Below, one piece after another: positions 8,442 to 15,897 of a stretch of 43,689 nt of DNA. How positions within the stretch are numbered: the first letter of the stretch is position 1; every line of letters starts with the position of its first letter. Origin of the DNA: an uncultured Lachnospiraceae bacterium (GTDB taxonomy: Bacteria; Bacillota; Clostridia; Lachnospirales; Lachnospiraceae); the NCBI GenBank assembly GCA_910578175.1, contig CAJTPF010000001.1, positions 211,849-255,537 of the forward strand, written 5' to 3'. The notes below the pieces were generated by a model, which was not told where the DNA came from, made no database searches, and was given only the letters and a program-made list of their open reading frames with translations. A program made the position numbers and the translations under genes.

Positions 8442-9731
8442 TTATTTTCCGTGTTGTTGCAACGCTGTTTTCCGGGCAAAAATAACCGTTCCTGTTGATA
8501 ATACACATAACATCAGAAGAATGGCGGTCATACTGTCGTTTTCTCCGGTTTTAGCGGAACTGTTGGAAGCAGTGGATGTTTCCGGCGTTTTTGTATCCGG
8601 TATGGCGGCGGAAGTATCTGTATTTTCTTCCGTAACGGCTGTATCCGTGGTTTTGTCCAAATGATTTGCAGTTGTGGTTTCTTCATGACCGGTCGTTTCT
8701 TCCGGCTGTTCTGGCGACAGGATACGTGTAACTTCATTGGTTACATCAAAAGGCAGACCCTTATTATCCAGCATCATCTGATAGGCGATCATGCCTTTGA
8801 GCGCATCAACAGTGGCATACATATTATCTTCCCCATAATAGGTATATGCTCCCGGTGTAAGTGCACTTTTAAAGTTCAGTAAAGCATGATAAGAATTTTT
8901 ATTATTTTCATTTTTTAATACGGAGTATAAATAGAGAGCGGCACCTGTGGAATTTGCATTGGAAGCAGTGGAATATTCTCCGTTATCAAACCTGGAACCG
9001 CCGTCTTCCATGATCAGAGAATTATTAAATGTTACGGCATCGGCAATGGCGTCCGCTATTTCTATGCTGTTGGAAAAGTAATTCAGAGCCGGAAGGACAG
9101 CTGCATTATTATCGCCGGATATGCCCCAGTAATCTATTCCGCAGCCGGCCTCCGTCCGTTTGTAATTCAGCATGATGGCATCCCGGAGAAGCTTTTTAAC
9201 GGAATCAGAGTGTTCCATATAGTCTTCATAAGCAAATACGGCAGGTACGATAAAGTCATAATAATATGGATTTTCAACCGCAGTATTTAATTCTTCTGCA
9301 GATGTATAGGAAGCCAGCAGACGGTCAAAAGCTTCTGCTATATTGTTTCCGTTTACGTTAAGCGCATTATCGCCATGTAATGCGAGAACGATTAAATAAG
9401 CGGCATACATGGTTATATTTTCGGATCCTTCGATCATAAGCCTGCCATCTGTAATATTGGATTCCATCAGATTACAGTAACGATGTAAAAGGTCTCCGGA
9501 ATCAATACCGGAACGCAGGATCAGAATGACCTCCTTATAATTGTATGGACTGATATCTGCGGTATTCAGTGCATTTAATAGATATTCGGCAGTTGCGCAG
9601 GCCTCCCGGTTTACGTCTGTAAGCTCCTGGGATTCCTCTGCATAAATGCACGGGAAATCTGTGATCATGATCGACAATGTCAATATAACAGTCAAAAAGA
9701 TCGCGGTTGGTTTGTTCATTTGTTTCGTCAT
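8442..9731 (-). CDS. Secreted, cell-surface-anchored alpha/alpha-barrel-like protein under B12 riboswitch control
   Basis: The 429-residue protein starts with a signal peptide (positive MTKQMNK, hydrophobic stretch, probable cleavage after CIYA near residue 31). The body (about 35-350) consists of helical repeats resembling the terpenoid-cyclase/transcobalamin alpha/alpha-barrel superfamily; the motifs GDNNAAVLPALNYF, SNANSTGAALYLYS and MYATVDALKGMIAYQ recall its repeat signatures. A Thr/Glu-rich low-complexity stalk follows (about 350-400). The C-terminus has a sortase-like pattern: AKTGEN, a hydrophobic stretch, then basic residues, although a canonical LPxTG is not present. The start is fixed by AAGGAGG at 9739-9745. 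Because a cobalamin riboswitch precedes it and cobO follows, I infer a role in capturing corrinoids at the cell surface, analogous to intrinsic factor. No specific Pfam family was confirmed. Confidence 0.75.
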   Translation of the reverse strand: MTKQMNKPTAIFLTVILTLSIMITDFPCIYAEESQELTDVNREACATAEYLLNALNTADISPYNYKEVILILRSGIDSGDLLHRYCNLMESNITDGRLMIEGSENITMYAAYLIVLALHGDNALNVNGNNIAEAFDRLLASYTSAEELNTAVENPYYYDFIVPAVFAYEDYMEHSDSVKKLLRDAIMLNYKRTEAGCGIDYWGISGDNNAAVLPALNYFSNSIEIADAIADAVTFNNSLIMEDGGSRFDNGEYSTASNANSTGAALYLYSVLKNENNKNSYHALLNFKSALTPGAYTYYGEDNMYATVDALKGMIAYQMMLDNKGLPFDVTNEVTRILSPEQPEETTGHEETTTANHLDKTTDTAVTEENTDTSAAIPDTKTPETSTASNSSAKTGENDSMTAILLMLCVLSTGTVIFARKTALQQHGK

Positions 9732-9752
9732 GTTTCATCCTCCTTAAATTTC

Positions 9753-9791
9753 GGGCTGCGCCCAGATTCACAGAGGTGAGAGATCCTCACC
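9753..9791 (-). promoter_or_regulatory. Probable riboswitch expression-platform hairpins
   Basis: Read on the minus strand, GGTGAG/CTCACC (9775-9791) and GGGC/GCCC (9753-9763) form two short hairpins between the aptamer and the AAGGAGG ribosome binding site at 9739-9745. There is no T-run, which favours control of translation initiation over termination. The pairing that alternates with the aptamer was not established. Confidence 0.45.
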
Positions 9792-9809
9792 GATTGCTGT
9801 TCCATGCTG

Positions 9810-10020
9810 ACAGATATCCTGACTTATAGCTTATCCTAATACCCGGCCTTCCCGGTAAAACTCCAGTGGCAGATTCGGGGTTCGTATCTAAATACAGTAG
9901 AGTGAGCTGTTACGGATTCTGACCGTATTCCCATATCAGCACGACTTTCGCTGATTATTATCAGCACGACTTTCGCTGATTATTATCAGCACGCCTTTTT
10001 GCCGTATGTTTCCGGCAATC
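9810..10020 (-). promoter_or_regulatory. Cobalamin (AdoCbl) riboswitch aptamer
   Basis: Reading the minus strand, the conserved boxes appear in the correct order: a GCCG/CGGC stem with AAAAAGG (about 10020-9993), GGGAA (9932-9928), the AATCCG strand of the next stem, GCCACTG (9870-9864), GGGAAGG (9853-9847) and AAGTCAGGA (9825-9817). These are the hallmarks of the B12 box family, which senses cobalamin derivatives and normally represses downstream genes when the vitamin is plentiful. It lies 5' of the secreted barrel protein and, beyond it, cobO. The aptamer is unusual in carrying a 25-base tandem duplication just before the GGGAA box. Confidence 0.92.
9935..9999. repeat. 25-bp tandem repeat inside the cobalamin aptamer (two full copies plus a partial third)
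   Basis: The unit at 9935-9959 is repeated exactly at 9960-9984, and the first ten bases or so begin a third time at 9985. On the RNA strand each full unit holds the self-complementary GCTGAT-AATA-ATCAGC hairpin followed by GAAAGTCGT. The copies are identical, so the duplication looks recent, or the assembly should be checked. Confidence 0.95.
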
Positions 10021-10058
10021 ATTTGTGTGTCTATTTTTGTTTTTACACAGCATGTAAT

Positions 10059-10087
10059 ATGATAAATCTTTCGGGGGTTAAAGTCAA
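10059..10087 (-). promoter_or_regulatory. Promoter of the B12 riboswitch transcript
   Basis: On the minus strand TTGACT (10087-10082) is followed by exactly 17 bases and TATCAT (10064-10059), a near-consensus vegetative promoter. Transcription would begin near 10052, about 30 bases before the aptamer. Confidence 0.75.
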
Positions 10088-10109
10088 TGTTTTATTCAGG
10101 AATAATACA

Positions 10110-10138
10110 ATGAAATTAACGAAAGGTTGTGTTATACT
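10110..10138 (+). promoter_or_regulatory. Probable promoter of the macro-GNAT gene
   Basis: ATGAAA (10110-10115, four of six consensus bases), a 17-base spacer and TATACT (10133-10138) lie 70 bases before the start codon. It is divergent from the riboswitch promoter, and the two -35 elements are 22 bases apart. Confidence 0.5.
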
Positions 10139-10207
10139 GTAGTCCATAGATATCATTCGTGAAAAAGAAAGGTTAACTTAAAAATAAAAGATAGGAGAAA
10201 CAGGAAT

Positions 10208-11248
10208 ATGATCAAAACCATACTTGGAGATATCACAAAAATTAATCTGGCCGATGCCATTGTCAATGCCGCCAATTCCAGTTTACTGGGAGGAGGAGGA
10301 GTGGACGGCGCCATTCACAGGGCCGCGGGACCTGAATTACTGGAAGAGTGCAGAAAACTTCACGGCTGTAAGACCGGACAGGCAAAGATAACAAAAGCGT
10401 ACCGGCTGCCCTGTAAATATGTTATTCATACGGTAGGACCGGTCTGGAATGGCGGAACGCTGAATGAAGGGGAGAAGCTGGCAGACTGTTACCGCAACTC
10501 CCTGCTGACCGCAGTACAAAATAATATCAGAACGATTGCTTTTCCTTCCATTTCTACGGGAATATACCGATTTCCGGTGGAACAGGCAGCAGGGATTGCC
10601 GTCCGCACCGTAACGAAGTTTTTAAAGGAACATCCGGGGAAGATAGATGAGGTGATCTGGGTATTGTTTGACAGAAATACGGAGAAGATATACCGGAAGG
10701 CTGTGGAAGATTTACCGGAACACGGGAAGGCTCCCGAATTAAAGTTTGGCCTTGCGCAGGAGGAAGACAGGACAGAGATCATGAATCTCTACCGCAGTAT
10801 GATCGGGGTGAAAGGGTGTACCTGGTCCCGGGAATATCCCAATATGGAATTGTTAGACAGAGACATAAAAAATAAGAATGAATTCTGGGTGAAAAACGAG
10901 GCGGACAATATCATTGCCGCTATAGTCATTGATGAAGATGAGGAAGTCGGAAACCTTTCGTTTTGGAATCCGGATTATAAAAAAGCTGGGGAACTGGCCA
11001 GGCTGGCGGTCCGGCAGGATCATCAGAATCAGGGAATCGCAGTTTGGCTGATCCGGCAAACCGCAGGGATCATGCGGGAACGGGGATACGATGCCATACA
11101 TTTTCTGGTGAGCAGAAATAATCCTGCGGCTCTGGCCAGTTATCGGAAACTGAATCTTCATCTGGCAGGAGAAACCGATTTATTTGGAGGAAACTGGTTA
11201 TGTTATGAAGGGCTGATTGGGGAAAAAATACTTAATGAATGGGAATAA
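10208..11248 (+). CDS. Macro domain (ADP-ribose hydrolase type) fused to a GNAT acetyltransferase
   Basis: Residues 1-167 are a complete MacroD-type macro domain. GDITKI, VNAANSSLLGGGGVDGAIHRAAG (in part) and the loop PSISTGIYRFP match enzymes that deacetylate O-acetyl-ADP-ribose or remove ADP-ribose from acidic residues. Residues about 178-335 are a GNAT fold, with ELARLAVRQDHQNQGIA as the acetyl-CoA pyrophosphate loop and NNPAALASYRKLN as the motif B region. The linker (about 168-177) is short and there is no stop between the halves. ATAGGAG lies upstream of the ATG. The domains may act in one pathway linking ADP-ribose and acetyl chemistry, or the fusion may only co-target them; the substrate is unknown. 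The GNAT half starts like lineage-specific N-acetyltransferases. Confidence 0.88.
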   Translation: MIKTILGDITKINLADAIVNAANSSLLGGGGVDGAIHRAAGPELLEECRKLHGCKTGQAKITKAYRLPCKYVIHTVGPVWNGGTLNEGEKLADCYRNSLLTAVQNNIRTIAFPSISTGIYRFPVEQAAGIAVRTVTKFLKEHPGKIDEVIWVLFDRNTEKIYRKAVEDLPEHGKAPELKFGLAQEEDRTEIMNLYRSMIGVKGCTWSREYPNMELLDRDIKNKNEFWVKNEADNIIAAIVIDEDEEVGNLSFWNPDYKKAGELARLAVRQDHQNQGIAVWLIRQTAGIMRERGYDAIHFLVSRNNPAALASYRKLNLHLAGETDLFGGNWLCYEGLIGEKILNEWE

Positions 11249-11272
11249 AGCATTTTTTTTTGCAAAAATCTG

Positions 11273-11300
11273 TTGACTTATTATTAAAATACTATAAAAT
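11273..11300 (+). promoter_or_regulatory. Promoter of the disordered Arg/Gly-rich protein
   Basis: TTGACT (11273-11278), a 16-base spacer and TAAAAT (11295-11300) form a good vegetative promoter. The predicted transcript begins about 11307, so the ATG at 11306 cannot be translated from it; the start must be the GTG at 11345. Confidence 0.75.
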
Positions 11301-11344
11301 ATTTAATGTATAAAAATACAAAAGCATATGGAAGGAGAACATTT

Positions 11345-12061
11345 GTGGTTACGAGTAACGGTGGCGGAAGTCGCATCAGAGACACCAGGAATAACAGCGA
11401 AAGCAGAGGCAGTGTAAGAAATTCTCAGAACGGAGAAAAACGTGAGAACAGAAAGTACGACAAAAATTCAAAGGATGAGAAAAGGAATTATTCCAAAGAA
11501 GGCAGGGGCTTTTCCGGAAGGGGCGGTAATTCCGACGACAGAGGGTATCGAAGCGATAGTGGTGAGAACAGAGGATATCGGTCGAACAATTTTGAAAACA
11601 GAGGGAATCGGACAGAAAGAGATTCGCGTGATGGTAATTCCAGAAGAGAATTCAGTCAGGATGGCAGACAAGGCAACAGAGGCTCATTTAACAGAAATGG
11701 AGACTCCAGACCGGGATTCAGAGGAACCGGCGGCCGGGATAACGGCAGACCGTATAAAAAGAATTTCGGTGGAAATTATTCCCCATATGATAAGGATAAA
11801 GATGAAGATGTAAAGTCAAACCAGCGTTCCCGTCAGTCTCAGAACAAGGAGACAAAACCAAAGGAACAGCAGCCGGATAAGTCTCAGATTATCAACCGGA
11901 TTGAAAAGGAAAAAAAGGCAATGCAGAAAAAACAGGCAGACCGTAAGAATAATAAGCCTGCCAGACAGATGGCAAAGCCGAAGAGAACCAATAATATTGA
12001 TTGGACCAGTATTTATGAAAACGGTGAATATGATGATGATGAAATCGATATGTATTATTAG
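11345..12061 (+). CDS. Intrinsically disordered Arg/Gly/Asn-rich protein (RGG-like), function unknown
   Basis: The start is the GTG at 11345, with AGGAG (11333-11337) seven bases upstream; the longer frame from ATG 11306 begins at the transcription start and lacks a ribosome binding site. The 238-residue product is almost free of hydrophobic residues and has no predicted fold by eye. Residues about 1-150 are full of RG, NRG, SRD and GR units, with near-repeats of about 11 residues (DDRGYRSDSG, ENRGYRSNNF, ENRGNRTERD). A Lys/Gln-rich helical stretch follows, ending in an acidic tail (NGEYDDDEIDMYY). This composition resembles RNA-binding RGG tails, so nucleic-acid binding or condensate formation is a reasonable inference, not a demonstration. 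I recognise no family. Confidence 0.8.
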   Translation: MVTSNGGGSRIRDTRNNSESRGSVRNSQNGEKRENRKYDKNSKDEKRNYSKEGRGFSGRGGNSDDRGYRSDSGENRGYRSNNFENRGNRTERDSRDGNSRREFSQDGRQGNRGSFNRNGDSRPGFRGTGGRDNGRPYKKNFGGNYSPYDKDKDEDVKSNQRSRQSQNKETKPKEQQPDKSQIINRIEKEKKAMQKKQADRKNNKPARQMAKPKRTNNIDWTSIYENGEYDDDEIDMYY

Positions 12062-12096
12062 CAGTGAACAATCTTATTCATTGTGCTGATGATAAA

Positions 12097-12133
12097 GAAT
12101 AAGAGAACTTTGCAATGCAGAGTTCTCTTATTC
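12097..12133 (+). terminator. 13-bp perfect inverted repeat after the disordered protein gene
   Basis: GAATAAGAGAACT (12097-12109) pairs perfectly with AGTTCTCTTATTC (12121-12133) around an 11-base loop. The bases that follow are A/T-rich but hold no clean T-run, so it may be a weak terminator, attenuator or processing site between two genes. Confidence 0.45.
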
Positions 12134-12166
12134 GCAATTATCTTTGAATTGGGAAAGGAACAGGAC

Positions 12167-13405
12167 ATGCTAAGTGATCAGGTGAGAGAGAAAGTAAATA
12201 AATATGGACAGCAGCAGATTATGAGATTCTATGATGAACTGTCAGATAATGAAAAAGCAGTATTTGAAGAAGAATTGGAGAATCTGGATTTTTCCCTGCT
12301 GGATGTATTGGATCAAAGAAACGGTGCTGGTCAGGAAGATGACAATGCATCCGTGTATGAGCCGCTGGAGGCATTAAAGACAGATGAAATTATGGAACGG
12401 TATGCGGAGTTTGAATCTGAAGGCATTGATGCCATAAAAAAATGTAAAGTGGGAGCCGTGCTGCTTGCCGGGGGACAGGGAACCCGTCTGGGATTTGATA
12501 AGCCAAAGGGAATGTTTAATATTGGCGAGACGAAAGAGTTGTATATTTTTGAATGTCTGATAAATAATCTGATGGATGTGGTGAACCGGTCAGGAGCTTA
12601 CATTCCGCTGTTTATAATGACCAGTGATAAAAATGATAAAGATACCAGGGAATTTTTTGCGGAACATGATTATTTTGGATATGACAGGGATTTTGTATAC
12701 TTTTTTATACAGGATATGGCACCGAGTGTAGATTACAACGGGAAACTGCTGCTGGAAGAGAAGTATAAACTTTCCCTGTCGCCGAACGGTAACGGCGGCT
12801 GGTTTTCTTCCATGGTACGTGCCGGCCTGCTGGATAAGATCACATCCATGGGTGTGGAATGGCTGAACGTATTTGCGGTGGATAACGTATTGCAGAAAAT
12901 GGCGGATCCGGTATTTGTGGGAGCCACTATCCGCTCCGGAAAACCGTCCGGTTCCAAGGTGGTAAGAAAGGCATTTCCGGAAGAAAGAGTGGGCGTGATG
13001 TGCAGGGAAAACGGAAAACCGTCCATTGTAGAATATTATGAACTGACGGAGGAAATGAAAAACCGGAAGGATGACTGCGGAGAGCCGGCATATAATTACG
13101 GAGTCATACTGAATTATCTTCTGAAAGTGGAAAGCCTGGTGGACATATTAAACGAGCAGCTTCCGGTTCACATTGTGGAGAAAAAAATACCGTATCTGGA
13201 TGAAAATGGAAATAAAATCGCTCCGGCAGAACCGAACGGATACAAATTTGAAGAATTAATACTGGATATGATTCATTTGCTGGACGACTGTCTGGTATTT
13301 GAAGTTTTCCGGAACAGGGAATTTGCGCCGGTGAAGAACAAGGAGGGTGTGGATTCCATTGAGACCGCGAGAACATTGCTGAAAGAAAACGGTGTGGAAT
13401 TATAA
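12167..13405 (+). CDS. UDPGP-family UDP-sugar pyrophosphorylase (UDP-GlcNAc/UDP-Glc type)
   Basis: The 412-residue protein belongs to the eukaryote-type UTP-dependent sugar-1-phosphate uridylyltransferases. The nucleotide-binding loop is GAVLLAGGQGTRLGFDKPKG, followed by NGNGGWFSSM and the VFAVDNVLQKMADP and EYYELTEEM segments that contact uridine and sugar in UAP/AGX enzymes. The start at 12167 has AAAGGA upstream; an upstream in-frame ATG at 12083 would add residues encoded across the preceding hairpin and is rejected. The product would be a UDP-activated sugar for envelope polymers. The closest activity is UDP-GlcNAc pyrophosphorylase, but substrate choice cannot be read from sequence. It is 19 bases before argS and probably co-transcribed with it. 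Confidence 0.87.
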   Translation: MLSDQVREKVNKYGQQQIMRFYDELSDNEKAVFEEELENLDFSLLDVLDQRNGAGQEDDNASVYEPLEALKTDEIMERYAEFESEGIDAIKKCKVGAVLLAGGQGTRLGFDKPKGMFNIGETKELYIFECLINNLMDVVNRSGAYIPLFIMTSDKNDKDTREFFAEHDYFGYDRDFVYFFIQDMAPSVDYNGKLLLEEKYKLSLSPNGNGGWFSSMVRAGLLDKITSMGVEWLNVFAVDNVLQKMADPVFVGATIRSGKPSGSKVVRKAFPEERVGVMCRENGKPSIVEYYELTEEMKNRKDDCGEPAYNYGVILNYLLKVESLVDILNEQLPVHIVEKKIPYLDENGNKIAPAEPNGYKFEELILDMIHLLDDCLVFEVFRNREFAPVKNKEGVDSIETARTLLKENGVEL

Positions 13406-13424
13406 AATGTAAAGGAAAAACAAT

Positions 13425-15194
13425 ATGAAAAAAATAATAGATTTGATCACAGAACAATTTATATATGCATTTTCCGAATGCGGATATGATACGGCATATG
13501 CAAAAGTGACCGTTTCCAACCGCCCGGATCTATGCGAATACCAGTGCAATGGCGCCATGGCGGCAGCAAAACAGTATAAAAAGGCGCCGATTATGATCGC
13601 AAACGATATTGTGGGAATACTGGAAGACAATTCCGTATTTCAGATGATAACGGCAGTCAGTCCTGGATTTATCAATTTTAATCTCAATCCCGTATTTTTA
13701 ATGAATTATGTATCGGAAATGGGAAAAGAAGAATCTTTAGGCTGCGAACAGACGAACACGCCAAAAAAAATCATTATTGATTACGGCGGTGCAAACGTGG
13801 CAAAACCTCTCCATGTAGGTCATCTCCGTTCTGCCGTTATCGGTGAGGCAATCAAAAGAATGAACCGGTTTGCAGGCAATGATGTAACAGGTGATGTACA
13901 TCTGGGGGACTGGGGACTGCAGATGGGTCTGATCATTACGGAACTGAAGCTGAGAAAACCGGAACTGGTTTATTTTGATGAAAACCATGAGGGAGGATAT
14001 CCTGCCGGGGCGCCGTTTACCATAGCGGAACTGGAAGAAATCTATCCGTGTGCCAATGCAAAATCCAAAGAAGATGAAGCTTTTAAAGAGGAAGCTAGGC
14101 TGGCAACACTGGAACTGCAGAATGGAAACCGGGGATATCTGGCGCTGTGGCAGCATATTTTGAACGTTTCCATTGCCGATCTGAAGAAAAATTATGATGA
14201 TCTCAATGTTTCCTTTGAATTGTGGAAAAAGGAGAGCGATGCCCAGCCGTATATACCGGAAATGGTTCAGAATATGAAGGATCAGGGATTTACCAGAATC
14301 AGCGAGGGAGCTTTGGTGGTGGATGTAAAGGAAGATACGGATACAAAGGAAATACCGCCGTGTATGATCCTGAAATCCAACGGAGCCACATTATACAACA
14401 CAACCGATCTGGCTACCATAGTGGAGCGGATGAAGCTCTTTCAGCCGGATCATATCGTTTATGTAGTGGACAAGCGTCAGGAACTTTACTTTGAGCAGGT
14501 GTTCCGCTGCGCAAGGAAGACCGGGCTGGTACAGCCGGATACGGAACTGACCTTTCTGGGATTCGGCACAATGAACGGAAAAGACGGAAAGCCGTTTAAG
14601 ACCAGGGATGGCGGCGTTATGCGCCTGGAAAATCTAATCCGGGAAATCAATGAAGCCGTATATGATAAGATTATGGAAAATCGCTCCGTTTCGGAAGAAG
14701 AAGCAAAGGAAACCGCTAAGATCGTAGGATTATCGGCATTAAAGTATGGAGATCTGTCGAATCAGGCAGCCAAAGATTATATTTTTGATGTGGAACGGTT
14801 TACTTCTTTTGAAGGAAATACAGGACCTTATATTTTGTATACCATTGTACGTATTAAATCCATTCTTGGAAAATATTATGAAAACGGTCATGAGAGGATC
14901 GGGCAGTCAGAAATCTGTATGGCAGAGTCTGAATTTGAAAAATCATTGATGCTGACACTGGCAAGATTTAATGATATGATTGAAAATGCAGTGGAAGAAT
15001 TTGCGCCGCATAAGATATGCGCTTATGTATATGAACTTGCCAATGAATTTAATAAGTTCTACCATGAGACAAAGATTCTTACGGAGGAAAATCAGGATAA
15101 GAAAAAGGGATATATTGCGCTGATCACCCTGACCAAAGCGGTGTTAGAGCAGAGTATCGATATTCTGGGATTTGAAGCGCCGGACAGAATGTAG
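13425..15194 (+). CDS. argS: Arginyl-tRNA synthetase
   Basis: This class I synthetase charges tRNA-Arg. The 589 residues show an N-terminal Add-1 domain, the HIGH-type motif in VAKPLHVGHLRSAVIGE, the DWGLQMGL segment, and GTMNGKDGKPFKTRDGG at the place where a degenerate KMSKS loop lies in ArgRS. A C-terminal DALR-type anticodon-binding domain (LANEFNKFYHE, LTKAVLEQSIDILG) follows. The ATG has AAAGGA upstream. No T-box leader is visible, since the gene follows the pyrophosphorylase by only 19 bases. A strong two-way terminator follows. Confidence 0.96.
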   Translation: MKKIIDLITEQFIYAFSECGYDTAYAKVTVSNRPDLCEYQCNGAMAAAKQYKKAPIMIANDIVGILEDNSVFQMITAVSPGFINFNLNPVFLMNYVSEMGKEESLGCEQTNTPKKIIIDYGGANVAKPLHVGHLRSAVIGEAIKRMNRFAGNDVTGDVHLGDWGLQMGLIITELKLRKPELVYFDENHEGGYPAGAPFTIAELEEIYPCANAKSKEDEAFKEEARLATLELQNGNRGYLALWQHILNVSIADLKKNYDDLNVSFELWKKESDAQPYIPEMVQNMKDQGFTRISEGALVVDVKEDTDTKEIPPCMILKSNGATLYNTTDLATIVERMKLFQPDHIVYVVDKRQELYFEQVFRCARKTGLVQPDTELTFLGFGTMNGKDGKPFKTRDGGVMRLENLIREINEAVYDKIMENRSVSEEEAKETAKIVGLSALKYGDLSNQAAKDYIFDVERFTSFEGNTGPYILYTIVRIKSILGKYYENGHERIGQSEICMAESEFEKSLMLTLARFNDMIENAVEEFAPHKICAYVYELANEFNKFYHETKILTEENQDKKKGYIALITLTKAVLEQSIDILGFEAPDRM

Positions 15195-15220
15195 GGAATC
15201 TCATAAAACGTATACAGAAG

Positions 15221-15267
15221 AAGCCCCGGGAGAAAAGACTATATGGGTCTTTTTTCCGGGGCTTTTC
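15221..15267. terminator. Bidirectional intrinsic terminator between argS and a convergent gene
   Basis: AAGCCCCGG with an inner GAAAAGAC arm pairs with GTCTTTT and CCGGGGCTT around a short loop. T-runs follow on the plus strand and A-runs flank the minus strand side. It serves argS (+) and the membrane protein gene ending at 15295 (-). Confidence 0.9.
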
Positions 15268-15294
15268 ATATACTGAAGATGATCTGATAAAGAA

Positions 15295-15645
15295 CTATTC
15301 CGCTGAAGTGGTTTCCTCAGAATTTTTGGAAGTAGTTTCTTCCTGACTGTCAGTGGTGGAATTTTCAGAACTTGAAGGTTCAGTGGTATTTTCTTCGCTT
15401 TCTGCGGTATATGCCTCGAATGCGCTGGTTATTTCTTCCGCAGATAAAGCATATGTGGCGATCGTTGCCTTTTCGTCCTCTTTTATCCACTTATCATACA
15501 CAGAAAATATTATAAAACCAAAAAATAAAGCAGTGATTATAAAACCGGCTAATTTCATAAGAACAGCATTGCGTTTTTGTTTTGCGATTATTTTTTTACG
15601 GTTGGCTTTTTCCTTCTTATATTCATCAACTTTTTTCTGACTCAT
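15295..15645 (-). CDS. Small single-pass membrane protein with acidic Ser/Thr/Glu tail
   Basis: The 116-residue protein has a highly basic N-terminus (about 1-27, Lys/Arg-rich), one transmembrane helix (about 29-50, LMKLAGFIITALFFGFIIF) and an extracytoplasmic low-complexity tail rich in Ser, Thr and Glu. The basic-inside, acidic-outside layout gives a clear N-in topology. A TATAAT -10 element is readable on the minus strand at 15701-15696. The layout recalls divisome or stator accessory proteins, but I recognise no family and propose no function. It shares the bidirectional terminator with argS. Confidence 0.8.
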   Translation of the reverse strand: MSQKKVDEYKKEKANRKKIIAKQKRNAVLMKLAGFIITALFFGFIIFSVYDKWIKEDEKATIATYALSAEEITSAFEAYTAESEENTTEPSSSENSTTDSQEETTSKNSEETTSAE

Positions 15646-15831
15646 TATTTTTCATATTCCTTTCTTCTTTGTATGGCTGCAACTGCACTTTTAACATTAT
15701 ATAACATATTTCAAAAATAATAAACAAAAAAATTCAAGATTTCCAAAATTTTTATCCGTTTTATAAACATTTGTATAGTGCAGAACCACTGTTTTTTTTG
15801 TGGAAAATAGATAAAAATCAAACAAATTAAG

Positions 15832-15860
15832 TTGACATTATAGAAAACATGTACTATTAT
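15832..15860 (+). promoter_or_regulatory. Strong promoter of the 15898 gene
   Basis: Consensus TTGACA (15832-15837), a 17-base spacer and TATTAT (15855-15860). The transcript would start near 15867 and give a leader of about 30 bases to the chosen start codon. Confidence 0.85.
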
Positions 15861-15897
15861 TATAACTATCTATAAAAAAAGAATGGGGATGCACAAC

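Noticed and set aside
9935..9999. CRISPR-like array
   Set aside because: The copies are directly adjacent without spacers and lie in a riboswitch; no cas genes are present.
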